Below, piece by piece: positions 33,901-44,644 of a stretch of 64,000 nucleotides of DNA. A model generated the notes under the pieces. The model did not search any database, was not told the origin of the DNA, and saw nothing but the letters and a program-made list of their open reading frames with translations. Source of the stretch: Fragilaria crotonensis. Its lineage: Eukaryota; Bacillariophyta; Fragilariophyceae; Fragilariales; Fragilariaceae. A program made the position numbers and the translations under genes. Positions within the stretch are counted from its first letter, which is position 1. Every line of letters begins with the position of its first letter. The stretch covers positions 1 through 64,000 of the forward strand of contig JAKSYS010000155.1 of the NCBI GenBank assembly GCA_022925895.1. Reading direction: 5' to 3'.

Positions 33901-35195
33901 AACCATGGAACTTTTGGATGCATGGATGCATTCAAATACTCTCGTCGTGATGGGATGGCAAGATCAAGTCCTTGTGTCGCAAAGAGAAATGCCTTGAAGA
34001 TTGGTGGAGGTCGCATACTTGTTGCTGTAGACGTGTTATTTGTCTTGATACCCTCATCCTCCGACTCTGCCACAACACAGGCACGGCTCGTGGCGGCTGC
34101 TTGTGCACCCCAAATAAAGAAAGACTCCAAATTATCCTTGGTAATGAGACTGTTGGGTAAGAATACTCCCGGACCTTGCGTTTCTCTCAAATTTTCATAG
34201 TTCCAAAAATCGCTTGCACTCAAGAGTTGTACTTTGTAATGATGATTCAACAAGTGCGTGACTGATTCCATTCCATGAAATGTGTAATAGTTTTGGGATG
34301 AATCATCATTGTCATTATCATCATTGTCGGTAGTGGTTGTCCCGTGATGATGTTGACTGTTTGATCGAAGCGAGGCCGTGACACTCATGACAATATACGT
34401 CATGGTGGGACCCTTGGTGAAAAATGTCGATGCGGCTTGTGGTGATGAAAAGATATTGTCATGATGATGATCATGATCCAAAACTGTCAATAGGAGCCAA
34501 TTGGGACGATGGACCAAGGCATTCCACCATTGATCCAAAGTACTACAACTCTTTGTTGATTTTTGGTTGGTAGTATCCATCCAATATACTTCGTGATGTT
34601 CTTGACGTGCCTTTTGATACATGTTGGTAATGACGGAACTGGTATTGGGTCCCATGAGAAGTACGTGCGATTGTGCAATGTCTCGTGACAAGACACGTTG
34701 TGCCAAATCCTGCATGACGAACCCATGAGGAAGGATATCATCAAATGTGAGTGTTGGTTGTAGGTACCGACTGTCGCCTGCCATGGTTTGGAATGTGGGA
34801 CAAAGTTTGGTTGGATGGTTGGTGCGGGGCAGCATGCCGATGGTGTCGTGACTACTCTCCATGGGTGCAGTGTCGGTAGGAACGTCAACAGTCATGTCGG
34901 TGTATTGATGCTGTGGCTGTTGTTGTTGTTCTTTTGGAAGCACAGCTGTCGTGGTCGGGGTATTGATTGGATCCCATCGAAAGTCTGCTGGTGTCTGCTG
35001 AATGTCATCGTTCAAGGTGACGTTCGATTGCTGAATTGACATGGTGTTGAAGGATACGATCACTGATATTGAAACAAGGAGTAGAAGAGCGTGGGATAAT
35101 TTCAGTCTTGTTGTTGTTGCTTCCGATCCATTGGAACGTCGCACCCGCAAGGACATTGCAGGAGTGCCAACATCAACCTTATCGGATGATCGCAT
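30972..35195 (-). CDS. Double-domain DUF229 sulfatase-like type II membrane protein
   Basis: A single 1407-residue frame with ATG at 35195 and no intron. A signal anchor follows a basic N-terminus (HALLLLVSISVIVSFN, residues about 35-50), so the bulk is lumenal. Residues about 60-560 are a variable region with several His/Asn/Gln runs. Two tandem alkaline-phosphatase-superfamily domains of DUF229 type follow: residues about 570-860 (NILVVMIDPISRAQ, LLSDHGLHYG) and about 1010-1350 (NILVIEVDSVSAAH, LRSDHGLQGG). Each keeps the N-terminal Asp and the later Asp-His pair expected at the metal site. DUF229 proteins are sulfatase-like enzymes of mostly unknown substrate. Two copies in one chain is unusual. 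Golgi glycan modification is an inference from topology. Confidence 0.75.
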   Translation of the reverse strand: MRSSDKVDVGTPAMSLRVRRSNGSEATTTRLKLSHALLLLVSISVIVSFNTMSIQQSNVTLNDDIQQTPADFRWDPINTPTTTAVLPKEQQQQPQHQYTDMTVDVPTDTAPMESSHDTIGMLPRTNHPTKLCPTFQTMAGDSRYLQPTLTFDDILPHGFVMQDLAQRVLSRDIAQSHVLLMGPNTSSVITNMYQKARQEHHEVYWMDTTNQKSTKSCSTLDQWWNALVHRPNWLLLTVLDHDHHHDNIFSSPQAASTFFTKGPTMTYIVMSVTASLRSNSQHHHGTTTTDNDDNDNDDSSQNYYTFHGMESVTHLLNHHYKVQLLSASDFWNYENLRETQGPGVFLPNSLITKDNLESFFIWGAQAAATSRACVVAESEDEGIKTNNTSTATSMRPPPIFKAFLFATQGLDLAIPSRREYLNASMHPKVPWFFPYNDKPRALRQMAESVTMKPCPQQHRLQIKFLPKGKDDEVVDKELNTWDVLEIKCDGHIVTDKVRARYDLATVWISPNAESACVKLNCSKFSPGPVVQTNDTNDGSDKGMQNQQVSCTTRIIPTKKDHPTTADTLGKPNILVVMIDPISRAQFDFSMPKTKAFLQSQARAIRFSRFSTVGNNSGPNQAALYSGDEWTSHHGISDAGTWIWDRLKDAGYATFKAEDGCIANSNMVQSMMPDTTHGQALHELFCFHFARPNCVGNFLAANYLFNHMRQFIDAYTRTASVKEEQRPWAAFLSLIDTHEDTMTLGRLIDDPLTKFLRWFSMSPTRSNNTLLVLLSDHGLHYGPYFQSNAGRRERSEPILYIRLPNSTRNSEYHVNLRRNADKYVTPFDVHESILQIAGVATRKETPIGTSLFSRLPPSRLGCQHVPAIPASHCELIESLSNSALHTPDKIPLPPSLLSFYADIPRDHRWKIEPCTPTFHNIKQVFKSIRNEGKSCNCSTSHRDWYPCRVYPWNKNISFPRESFLVVDCPQFPLFFDVRVARNEELVSQLKNTKVQDDADITRRTNDIQKKANILVIEVDSVSAAHAHRHMPLTLKLLDQHRIQNSNGQCLGDLCAVDFPKFAVVGPNSVANQVASLSGCITTLRHPTCFNGTFEIGDVCTDPTVMEFELELRSRGPKHHRVYCPANTTSPFLYDIAKENGYVTFFGEEFCYPGSPWVVQDRVFPLNADIMLHQVFCRLLRRRLPTKKDLYVNILPGLCVDNTNGMPLHEIGLDLIRGMWDAYREVPKFAFLNSMVAHNYAADTAKVPLLLEEYDVALSKMIQSFLEHEEAHNTIIVLRSDHGLQGGDAVTVDYSTQIEQRHPWTEVIVPRHYLIENLLANSDKVVTPHDLYTMIKELMTGRSEAARPKWRYNMLYDAIPADLSCDERKIPSDFCPSFDALGLPLAFVMPLKAGNLFSAVIRGSEPKYC

Positions 35196-36120
35196 TGTGA
35201 TTCAAAAATGTCCAAATACTGATTTGTCAAGAAGATTATAACATTGATCCCACAAAGACACAAACGGCCAGACACGCACGCAGGTGTCGTTGTGATGGTT
35301 TGTTTTGGAAGAACAGGTTGGCGTTGTGTGTACAACTGGAGGTTGGCCGTACGTCGACACTGTCGCGCTTTCCTCTCTATCGTAGGACAATGAAGGGATG
35401 CAGTGTCGGTGTGGTCCTGTGTGAGAAGAATGAGTCGATGTCGACCGAAGACAAGCACGATTTTGCAATGCAAGGTACGACAACTAGTTCTCCGAGTATT
35501 ACTTTATCAGTTCGACAATGACGGACGTTGATACACTGTGATCGCGGATTGAGATAGCCAAAGGTGTCCGACTGTCCGAATTTCGAGATGGCACACGCAT
35601 CATTGAGATTATACGCATATTTGAATTTTGAATACCGGATACACGGTACAGTAGTACTGTCATTCGTATATGCATATATGCATACAGCATGTTTGCTCCA
35701 TTTCCGTACCAGGTGATTCCTCTGTATACTCAGCTCCTCACTCCTCAGCATCTCATACTTGGGACTGGAGTACCATACCAGGTTCTACCGGTCACTACGT
35801 CTACCGTAGGTCCTTGACCAGCAGATTGGAAGATCCGGAAGATCCGACACACCGCCAACGAACGTGCTTGAGTATTCCACTTCCGAATTCCGATGGCCAA
35901 ACCTGTTATATTCGATTGGACAGCAGTTGGCCGACAGTTTGATATTTGAGAGAGCCACGTCGGGTATTTACTACCAGGTACTAGTACCAGTTCATACTAC
36001 CTGGTACCTGGTACCAGTTCATACGGGAAGCACGAGTACTGCTGTGTTGGATTGATTGTTGGCCATCACAAAATTTTATCAAGAGCGACAACAACGACAG
36101 TAACGTCAGTCATTAGTAAC
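35196..36120. other. Divergent intergenic region with GTAC-rich tracts
   Basis: About 0.9 kb between the sulfatase-like gene (minus) and the permease gene (plus). No ORF is supported. Bases 35644-35665 and 35976-36020 are dense in GGTAC/GTACC palindromic units (ACCAGGTACTAGTACCAG and relatives). Confidence 0.55.
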
Positions 36121-37894
36121 ATGACAATGCTGATGAAGCGCTCTTCACGCTTCAATTGGTTCCTTGTTGTACTACCGATAGTTGTCACAATCACATTGCT
36201 TGTGGATGACGTAAATGGACTAGTTCCCATGAGGTCCTCGACGACGACGTCGACACTTTTACGTACGAGTCCGCGTTCGCTTTCACTTTCATTTGGTCCT
36301 GCATCATCATCATCATCCGCCACAAAATAACAAAAGCGGCATCCCACTATCGAAATCGCAATATCAACACCTTGGCGGCATCAGCATCCTCTGCTATTAT
36401 TGCTGCTGCTCCTGCTGATGATGGTGGTGGCGATGATATTGATGTCCCTCAGAGCGACAAGAAAAAGTTCTTCATCGATATCGGCAGCAACCTTCAATCT
36501 CATCAAAGCATGTGTCGGAAGTGGCGTTTTGGCACTGCCCTCAGGTCTTGCCCTCATGACTGGTCTTCCCAAAGCGTGAGTAATGAGTGTTGAGTGCGAC
36601 TGCTTCTGCCAGTGTTGAGTCATAATGCACGTGTGTTCGGAGCTCCTACTACTACGCACACAACACTCACATTGCTTTCCACTCTCACTGCTAATTCAGA
36701 GCGATACCTGCATCCATCCTCATCATTGCCATTGGAGGCTTGTCAGCATACACCTTTTATATTCTCGGAAGTCTCTGCCACGAACGCAATGCCAACACTC
36801 TCGGTGATCTCTGGAAAGACTTGGTGGGCCCCAGTTGGATTGTCGACTTGACCACGTTTCTCATGACGCTCGGAATATGTCTCAGTTACAGCATCATTAT
36901 TGGAGATTTCTCATCCGCCCTCCTCAGTGTCGATCGACGTGCCTGTATCCTAGGAATTACCTTGACATGTCTCTATCCACTCGCACGGTTGCCATCCCTC
37001 GATGCACTCGCACCCGTATCCATGGTCAGCATCATTGGTGTTCTCATTACATGTGCTGTCATGGTATTTCAATGGACCAAACGTGCTTCACTACTATTCC
37101 TGACTACAGCATCAGCATCCACAACAACAACAACAACAACAACAACATCTGCTGCAGCTGCTGCTGTCAGTAACAATCCACTCACGGCACTCGTCCTCAT
37201 GTCCATGGCTGCTACATCCTACGTATGTCATTTTTCTGCACCAGCACTCTTGCAAAGTTCTGGAAATAACATGGACGATTACAAACGCATGACCATTTTG
37301 GGATTTTCCAGTGTCGCCCTCATCAATGTCATCATCATGTGTGCTGGATTCCTAACGTTTGGAACACAATGTGCAGGAATTATTCTCAACAGTTACCCAT
37401 CCTCCAATCCGTGGGCCAGTCTCTGTCGTCTCCTCATGCTCATTTCCATTATTGGTGGATATCCCATTTTGTTGGGAGGTGCCAAATCGTCCTTGTACAA
37501 TTTAATCCAAAGTACTCGACAACGACTGCAATTGTCGTCGACTACTTCAAGCAATAACTTTCCATCACCCACCATGAATCACATGGTAACAGTTGGACTT
37601 TTGGGCAGTGTCACCATGGCATCCATGGTATTGGAAAATGCAGGCTTTGTCGTTGGATTCAATGGTGCCACCATGGGATCTGCCATTACCTACATTTTTC
37701 CAGCAATTTTGGCAATCAAGGCGAATTCCTTGAAAAAGAAGAACTCGACTGCAGTCACTACCACAACTGCAACTGCCAAGCATAAGATGATACGGCTCCT
37801 CAATCCACTCATTCTTGGTTTTGGAATCACATCTGCAATTGCTGGTGGAGCTGTTTCGATTGCAAGTGCCTTTGCACCTCACTTGCTGCAATAG
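36121..37894 (+). CDS. Amino-acid/auxin permease family (AAAP) transporter
   Basis: Two exons, 36121-36575 and 36700-37894, joined by a GTGAGT...TTCAG intron that gives LPKAAIPASILIIA. The transporter core starts with TFNLIKACVGSGVLALPSG, the first helix of Aa_trans-type permeases, and about ten more hydrophobic helices follow up to AFAPHLLQ. The N-terminus (MTMLMKRSSRFNWFLVV...) is a signal-peptide-like leader, suggesting an endomembrane or plastid location. In its own frame this leader hits a stop at 36328-36330. Between about 36310 and 36470 a different frame (AASHYRNRN, then PADDGGGDDIDVPQSDKKK) looks like the real linker. Two opposite one-base changes would connect leader, linker and core. 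An alternative is that translation starts later. The amino-acid substrate cannot be predicted. Confidence 0.65.
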
Positions 37895-38035
37895 CATGGT
37901 ATTATTCATATCTCCTTCAAGTATACGTCTCTTTTACTACATACCAATTGTATACTACTACTCGGAGTACTGCATTGGAATGGAGTCATTGAGAATGGTT
38001 GATTTTTCCCTAAAACAACTGGAACACTTAAAATA

Positions 38036-39115
38036 TTATTTCTTTTTGGACGTTTTCTTGTTCTTCATAATTTGAGCTTGGATTCGTTCAAACGCGGCAT
38101 CGTCCAGAGGATCGTCGTTATCATTCTTGTTCTTCTTCTTGGAATTGCGTTTGGTTGATGCTGCTCCACCATATTTGGCCGCCAATCCAGATACCATGGA
38201 ATCAAATCCCTTTTGACGTTTGGTCGCATCCAATTGCAATGTCAACGATGATGATGCATTGTTGTTTTTACCACGAATCTTGCGAATCAATGCTTCAGCC
38301 TGTTCGGCTTCCCATTGTGCCTTGGTTTTACGAGCCTTTTTGGTAACAGACGCTGCTTTATTGTTGTTCTTGTTCTTCTTTGTCGGCGATTGCTGATTTT
38401 GTTTGGCAACTTTGGGTGGTGGCGGTGCACTGTCATCATCTTCTGATTCCGTAGCTTCATCATCATCATCGTCGTCGTCATCGTCCATGTGATCATCGTC
38501 GTCGTCATCATCATCAACTTCTTCCATTGCCTTTTGAAGACATTGTTGGAGTGTCTTGTTAAGTTGTTTGGTGTAATCTGGGACTTGTCCGGATGCAATG
38601 GCAGGTTGTAGATAGTCCTCCATCCATCGTTGAGCGTCTCGTTCGGTGGACAGCATAACATTTTGCAACATCTTTCCTACATGTCCCTTGAACATGCGGT
38701 AGTATTTAAGAACATCGGCCTCTTCTTCTTCCGAGCACTTGTACTTTTCGCTAAAGGCATCAATCTTGTTGGTTGTCACGGTCCCGAATATAGAAGAAAA
38801 GTATCGTTTCATATCATTGAAACTATCCTCCTTACCACCACCACCAGTACCAAACTGATCATCTTCTGGATCCACAAGTTCACCAGTCTCATCGTATTCC
38901 GCTCTCGATTCGGCATTCTTCAAAATTGTATAGGCGACGGTCAGAGCATGGAATTCGGCTTCCTTTCCAGATATTTTATCGGGATGACATTGGAGTGATT
39001 GGCGATAATAGGCCTTGCGAAGTTGCGCTGCCGTGGCATCCCGTTCGACCCCCAGAATCGTATACAGGTCGGATCCTTCTCCAAAGGCAGCTGCAATAAT
39101 AGTAGCATTCGACAT
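38036..39115 (-). CDS. DNAJC9: J-domain protein, DNAJC9-like histone chaperone
   Basis: ATG at 39115 (MSNATIIAAAFGEGSDLYTI), intronless, 359 residues. The J domain spans residues about 17-80 with the HPD triad at residues 44-46 and a typical YTILGVERDATAAQLRKAYY start. A helical middle part follows (residues 90-200, DMKRYFSSIFGTVT, EEEEADVLKYYRMFKGHV), which matches the conserved region of DNAJC9. Then comes an Asp run (about residues 206-230) and a Lys-rich tail with KKxRKTKAQWEAEQAEALI and a final basic KKTSKKK. DNAJC9 in animals binds histones H3-H4 and recruits Hsp70; a nuclear role here is inferred from this likeness. The CAT/CGT runs at 38458-38516 are coding for the Asp stretch. Confidence 0.8.
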   Translation of the reverse strand: MSNATIIAAAFGEGSDLYTILGVERDATAAQLRKAYYRQSLQCHPDKISGKEAEFHALTVAYTILKNAESRAEYDETGELVDPEDDQFGTGGGGKEDSFNDMKRYFSSIFGTVTTNKIDAFSEKYKCSEEEEADVLKYYRMFKGHVGKMLQNVMLSTERDAQRWMEDYLQPAIASGQVPDYTKQLNKTLQQCLQKAMEEVDDDDDDDDHMDDDDDDDDDEATESEDDDSAPPPPKVAKQNQQSPTKKNKNNNKAASVTKKARKTKAQWEAEQAEALIRKIRGKNNNASSSLTLQLDATKRQKGFDSMVSGLAAKYGGAASTKRNSKKKNKNDNDDPLDDAAFERIQAQIMKNKKTSKKK

Positions 39116-39810
39116 TTTTGTTGTTGTTGGGGAATCAAAATGATGTTCGAGGGAAATGAATCTCTCTCTCTCAATGTACAACTCTCGTACAAGAGATGAT
39201 TTATATCTTACACAGTATAGTGATGAAGTGAAGTTGTCCGAAAGAATGTGAAGATATTCTGAATAATACACTGCTCGATGAATGAAATAATGGGTTTGTT
39301 TGTTGAGGTTGGTTTCGTTGCGTTTCATGTATAAATGAATCAACAAAGATAGGAAGCAGCAACACACTCGAAAGCGCGCCAAAACGGAAATTGCGTGGAG
39401 GGCCCGTGGTGTCCCATATACAGTAAATAATCGAGGCTCTACACTCTATACTCAAAATTGGTGTAGCTTCTATTGTAGATTGTAGTACACCAAACCTATA
39501 GGAGAGTATGTCAAGTAGCGTAGAACTGGAGTAGCATATATATCAGGACATAGGACAAGATACACGTGCACGATAGCAAACGTCGTGGGCTATCACACCT
39601 CGGATCCAAGCCCCCTTTCTACAGAAGGCCATGCTGCTCAGATCCTTACAGGGCATGTGATAGAGATAGCGCCTCATCAATTAACGTTGATTTATACAAT
39701 AAATCTTACTTTCTTAATAGCTCCAGGTGTGTCAACTTGTGGCTGCCGATAGTTGAATGAATGCATTATTGTATATACGGATGGGATCTGAACATTTGAA
39801 CGCCACACAT
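39116..39810. other. Intergenic between two minus-strand genes
   Basis: Upstream region of the J-domain gene and 3' flank of the FkbM gene. It contains a TGTTGTTG run just before the start codon and AT-rich sequence. No ORF or RNA gene is supported. Confidence 0.5.
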
Positions 39811-40725
39811 CTATTCTGGTTTTTTGTCCGTGCAATATTGACCACCACTGTCCTTGCAATATTTGTCAATGAGCGACATGTCGATCGGCATTTCAGACTC
39901 ATGGGCGAACAGAGTGTCACCAAAGTGCACAAGCTTCTTTATAAGTCTGTATCCATGATCTGCCAGCTTTTGAGTCAACTTGGCGGAAGGTCGCTCCACT
40001 GTTAGGAATCGAAATCTATAGCGTTCCAGGGGAAAGGCATCCATAATATACTCCTCCGCTCCTTCAACGTCCAGACTGAAGTAGTCAATAACTTTTGGAA
40101 CATTAAATGTTTCAAATGTCTTCTCCAACTGTGCTGTGTATCGTTCTTCCGTACTTCGGAGTTTCTTGTTATCAAAGGATTCGCCAGTAATGCCACCCCT
40201 GACTCCTCTCATGGCAAACAGTATTTTCTCATCCGCCTGTCCTCCAATGACCGCCCCCACCACGGTACAGGACCGAAAGCGACCCAAATCATGCCAATAC
40301 TCGGGATTCGCTTCAATACACAGACCATTCCAATGGAGATTTCGTTCCAACGAGAATGTATTCGACAAATGCATATACTTATTGGCAGCCAAGTCGATAA
40401 AGTATCCGTTGGTCATATTTTTAGTCAACCACCATATCAGCTTGTCCTGTTGCACTTGACCTGTCCATGGTCTATTCTGGACCGGTGGAGGCCCTCCTCG
40501 ATAAATGTAAACGGGATTCCAGTCGCTAGACTGCAGAGCAGTGCTCATTGTTCCGTCCAAGGCACTTGACGCATGTGTTGTCGTTGTTGTAGTAGAACGA
40601 GATCTGCTGCTGGTCAACTCTGCAATAAGTTCGGCTTGTTGCAAGTACTTGCAGAGTAACATAATGTTGAAGCCAACCGCACATGCCAGAAGCACAGAGA
40701 CTTTTACATTCGGTGGCTTTGACAT
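39811..40725 (-). CDS. FkbM-family methyltransferase, membrane-anchored
   Basis: ATG at 40725 (MSKPPNVKVSVLLACAVGF), 304 residues, no intron. An N-terminal membrane anchor (residues about 8-30) precedes a Ser/Thr stem. The FkbM methyltransferase fold follows: GYFIDLAANKYMHLSNTF (SAM-binding motif I, about residue 107), LHWNGLCIEANPEYW and the later IDYFSLDVEGAEEYIM. These three stretches in this order are typical of the family, which O-methylates sugars or other small groups. A type II Golgi protein is implied by the anchor and stem. The acceptor is unknown. Confidence 0.8.
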   Translation of the reverse strand: MSKPPNVKVSVLLACAVGFNIMLLCKYLQQAELIAELTSSRSRSTTTTTTHASSALDGTMSTALQSSDWNPVYIYRGGPPPVQNRPWTGQVQQDKLIWWLTKNMTNGYFIDLAANKYMHLSNTFSLERNLHWNGLCIEANPEYWHDLGRFRSCTVVGAVIGGQADEKILFAMRGVRGGITGESFDNKKLRSTEERYTAQLEKTFETFNVPKVIDYFSLDVEGAEEYIMDAFPLERYRFRFLTVERPSAKLTQKLADHGYRLIKKLVHFGDTLFAHESEMPIDMSLIDKYCKDSGGQYCTDKKPE

Positions 40726-41052
40726 TTCAAAAAGCAAGAGTGGGTAAGTTAACAACCTATCAGGATCTTGATGATACTCTGCACTCAATCACTCTCGACT
40801 CTCGACAAGCAATGCAACGAACACTTTGCATACTCCGTGCAAAGGCGTGTTTGTTTTATGTGTGTGTCGTATTTTTCAAATACAAAAAACTCGTTGATTT
40901 CAGAGTCCCACGAGAGTAGTGCTCGAATTACGCCGTACACAACTATTCAATCCAGAGGAACGTCCATCAATTGATATATTTAGCTATCTTCGCTCCAGTT
41001 TCTTTTATGCTTCGGTTTCCCGGACCTCGCACATCGCAGAATGGTGACTATA
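40726..41052. other. Intergenic up to transposon 2
   Basis: Upstream of the FkbM gene. No gene seen. It ends with the TA (41051-41052) that is duplicated after the transposon. Confidence 0.5.
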
Positions 41053-41070
41053 CAGGTACAAGTATAAACC
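41053..41070 (+). repeat. Terminal inverted repeat, transposon 2 left
   Basis: Reads CAGGTACAAGTATAAACC. Its inverted partner is 44436-44453, with one mismatch. Confidence 0.75.
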
Positions 41071-41322
41071 ATATAACGAGACTGCTTTTAGTCAGGTAGT
41101 AGTGAGACACTATTTGGAAGTATCGATTATCTACATATGCGTCCACTAAGACTGATCATTTGTCACCGTCAAGATTTGTTGTACACACTATTTGAGTAGG
41201 AGGTACAGTAGGCTCTTTTTGAAAAGCTGGCGCGGTTCGAGTGCTACGTTGACTGGAAGGTGCCATAAAATCTTGGCTGCTCCCTTCGAAAAACCCTGAC
41301 AACAATTGCAATTGCAGAACCC

Positions 41323-44088
41323 ATGGCAAGGAAGCGAAAGGCTTGCACCAATCATATCAGCACTACACCACCAAAGAAAGGGAGGCGTCCCAGAAAGTAT
41401 GGTGTATGCGATGCAGTCAGAATGGTACGTTCTTCGTTGAGAAAAGAGTGTTCAAAGTTCGCCATTTTTTTGTTTCGTTGAACAAGAGTCCGGTTCGTGA
41501 TTCGCACTTAGTTTGATTTGTCTCTACTGACATTCTGTACTGCTAAAATTTTCGCACCACCAGGTCCTCGACAACAATCTGCAATACGACGAAGCAATAT
41601 GGGCTTGTCGTTTGCATGAATCTCTCACGAAGCAACGCCTCCACTACTTTGTTTCAAAAGAAGTGAAAAGGAGGAAGAGCATGACGCCCAGTAAATCAAG
41701 GGAAGGCATGGTGGTAGCTGTGCCTGAAAGCGGGAGAGGAGACGAAGGTGAGGGTGCCAATGGCGAGGACTCCATAATGGTAACCGAGACGTCACCTTTG
41801 ACGGCGGAATCATTGGGAACAACAACCATTTCCTCCACAAGTGGCACCAGCAGTGAACATTTGTTGGCCTCTGCTGCCGGAAGCAATGGCATAGGTTCTA
41901 AGAGAAGGAAGTCCAGAAGATCTCCACGTCAAGCCTCTGAAGCACGCCTTGAAAACAAAATCAGAAAAGAAAATGCAAGGCACTTCTACACGATGGCTTT
42001 CAAGGAAGCAACGCAATTACTGCAGGAGAGAAGAACTAGTACTAGCACGACCACTGTCAACAGTGAGACAACCGAGCAATTGATAATCCGATTGAATGAA
42101 AAGTATGGGATCACAAATGAAAATAGGAAGCTCACAAAAGTACTCTATACAAAGCGGTTGCCGCTGGATTTGCAGGTAAGAGTCCAAAAAAGAAAGGTCC
42201 GGCACCAAGAATTCCAAATGAATTGATGGAGGCTGTCGCAGCTCACGCCGAAGTTAGTCAAGTGAGTGGTGCTGGTGGCGAACTGAGAGGTCGCGACCTT
42301 AAGAGGCTGATTGGAGCTGCAACTGTTGGCACTCAATACGAGGATCAGTTTACCGTTGAGTCTGTGTGGAGAAAGGTCTGCCGTGAATTTCCTGACAAGC
42401 TCCAGGCAGCAAACAAAGTGTGTGTTGATGATGCTCGCTCACAATGGACAACATACCAGAACCTGCAGCAGTGGTTTGATGACGCAAAGCAGGACCTTCT
42501 TGAATCGGGGCTATGCATTGACCATGAGGTAAGGGATGGGGACGGTAAGCTTGTTTCGGAGCTGGACTTCCGCTCCGAGGAGGTCAAGCGCCGCATCCTG
42601 AATATGGATGAAACCCATCATGATCTATCAATCACAGGAGACCGGGGTGGGATGCGTTCCGTTACGTACCACAATCCACATTTGCAGCGTGGGAGCAAAC
42701 GAGGTGTGAAGTCATCTCGACATGTTACAGGTGTGTACGCAACGAATGCAGCTGGGGAATCATTACCTCCAATGTACATCTTTTGACTCAGGTGCTAAGG
42801 TCGATGCAAACTTCCGAGTCAAGACAAAGTGGCTTGAAGGGCTACCAACTGTAACCGGCAGATTTGGCTGCCCCACGACTGTTGAATCATCAAGCTTTTT
42901 TGCCGTGCGAACCAGAGGATCAATGGATGACACACTAATAAAAAGTTATGTTGAACAAGTTATATTGCCGCTGTTTCCAAACATCTCAAAGCATTCTTCG
43001 TTTGATGCAGAAACTGGTAAGTGTATGTTTTGTTGGTTTCTACGACGCAACTATGCTAACTTCACTCGTATGAAAAATCAGGAAAACTTCTTGCTGGCCC
43101 CGTCATTCTCAAGCTCGATTCTGGTCCTGGTCGTATTGTTGCCTCGCACGAAAGCATATCGAAGCGAGAGGCGTTTCTCGAGATGGGTCTTATCATCTTG
43201 TCTGGCCTACCGAACTCCACCAGCGTGCAGCAAGAGATGGATGCCCTGTATGGGCCATTCAAGTCTGCTTCGTACGCTCGTGGCGAAATGATTCTCATCG
43301 AGAAGATCAAGAATCGAGGCATGCTACGAGCGACGCCGGGTGCAACAGGAGCGTCATCGATCCTGTCTCTTGGATTCGATGACCTCGCTACGATTGTAAA
43401 TGGAAAGGAGAGCGATGCGCTTTCGATGAAACCCTTCGCAAAGAGCTTTACTAAAGATAAGATTGTGAGGGCATGGGAAAAGATCGGCTTTGTTCCATTT
43501 ACCAGGAAGTGTTTGGAGAACAAGAAGGTTCGCCATGAGTTAGGTCAAACCAAGGCAAACGAAGAATTGCATAGAATTCAAGCGTCGTATGGTGAAGTGG
43601 TGGCATCCGCAGAGAAAGTGGGAATCAATCAAGGTGTTTTTGATGCAGCGATTTCGGTTGCGCAGCCGATGGACAGGGCAACGGACGAAGATGAACAAGT
43701 GCGCCAGTTGCTTGCACAGAAGGGAGCATTTTCAGCCTCCTCATTGTGGAATGTGTGTGGCACAAGAGTTGGAAATGCTCGCGTGGTCCTTCGAGCGCAG
43801 CGCGAGCAGATGGCGATCGACGAGGCGAAGTCTTCGTTGGTTGAGCAGAACCGATTGAGCCGGCAGTCGAAGCTATTGGTGAATGCGCAGCAGGCGTTGG
43901 CGAAGCACCGACTTGGACAAAACCCATTAACAGACAAGGATTGGGGCGACGTTATTCGATGGGTGCTCCCAGAAGCCAAGGTCCCTGGCCTTATGAGAGA
44001 GCTCAAGAAAAAGGATGCGATCATTGCCAAACTTGCAACACTAGAAAGGGATTGGACAACGTACATTCCAGAGTCCACATCAGTTTGA
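41323..44088 (+). pseudogene. DDE transposase of transposon 2, two frame changes
   Basis: Exon 1 (41323-41424, MARKRKACTNHISTTPPKKG) joins at 41564 through a GTACGT...CAG intron to VLDNNLQYDEAIWAC. A Ser/Gly/Glu-rich region and a basic region follow. At the A4 run 42136-42139 the frame must change to give a helix-turn-helix-like LTKSTLYKAVAAGF continuing as GKSPKKKGPAPRIP. The first catalytic Asp is in RRILNMDETHHDLS near 42605. A second change at the T4 run 42781-42784 continues YIF into DSGAKVDANF. A GTAAGT intron (43017-43081) precedes GPVILKLDSGPGRIV, the second Asp. The C-terminal 300 residues are helical and basic. The frames line up on both sides of each change, so the copy was recently whole or the changes are assembly indels. 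Confidence 0.65.
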
Positions 44089-44435
44089 CGCTCCGTACTT
44101 CTTGATACCATAGTTCTCATGACATTAGAAGCATTACGACTCAAACGTACCATGATCTTGCATCATTGTTTGACTCATCTTGACTGCTTGCATTTGTTGT
44201 CAGAATTTGTTTTCCTCTCGTAGCTACCGTGTTAATTGCATGACAGTCTCTCTACTGAGTTTAATACTTCCGGGTGCCAAAACCAGTCGACTTAACATAA
44301 CTTCACCAATAACACTTCAATTTCGAATGTCCTTCGATCAGACTGTGCACGTGAACATTCTACATGATTTGGTATATCGGTGGACGCAAGGGACCGCTTC
44401 TTGGGAGGGTTCGATTTTCGGTCGTCTCACTACTG

Positions 44436-44453
44436 GGTTTATACTTGTACTTG
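44436..44453 (-). repeat. Terminal inverted repeat, transposon 2 right
   Basis: Plus strand GGTTTATACTTGTACTTG, followed by TA. Inverted partner of 41053-41070. Confidence 0.75.
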
Positions 44454-44644
44454 TACTTCTTGAGTCGTAGAGGTTCGGCAAAATCACATTTCGGATGCCT
44501 CGTCCGTCGTCAAATTAATTTTCGAGCCAAGCGAATTTTTTAGATCAATGTTGTTTTAAACAGTTTTAAAGCACTTGAAGCAAATGTCAATACATACATA
44601 TGTACACACTGTATCTTCCACAGTAGAAAGACACCGTGGGCCAG
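44454..44644. other. Short gap between transposon 2 and the ATPase gene
   Basis: Under 200 bases separate the transposon end from the next start codon, so the element sits in or near that gene's promoter. Confidence 0.5.

Larger units (their letters stand above)
41053..44453 (+). mobile_element. TA-flanked DDE DNA transposon 2
   Basis: About 3.4 kb. The left end CAGGTACAAGTATAAACC (41053) and the complement of the right end, CAAGTACAAGTATAAACC (ending 44453), match at 17 of 18 positions. AGTAGTGAGAC is shared again further in on both sides, with about 25 extra bases on the left. TA lies outside both ends (41051-41052, 44454-44455). It contains one transposase gene with two frame changes. The TA target and the MDE/LDS catalytic wording point to the pogo/Tc1 superfamily, of a branch not named here. 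Confidence 0.75.

Noticed and set aside
39560-39700. Possible structured RNA between two genes
   Set aside because: Some GC-rich pairing potential, but no tRNA, 5S, snRNA or SRP hallmark could be matched.
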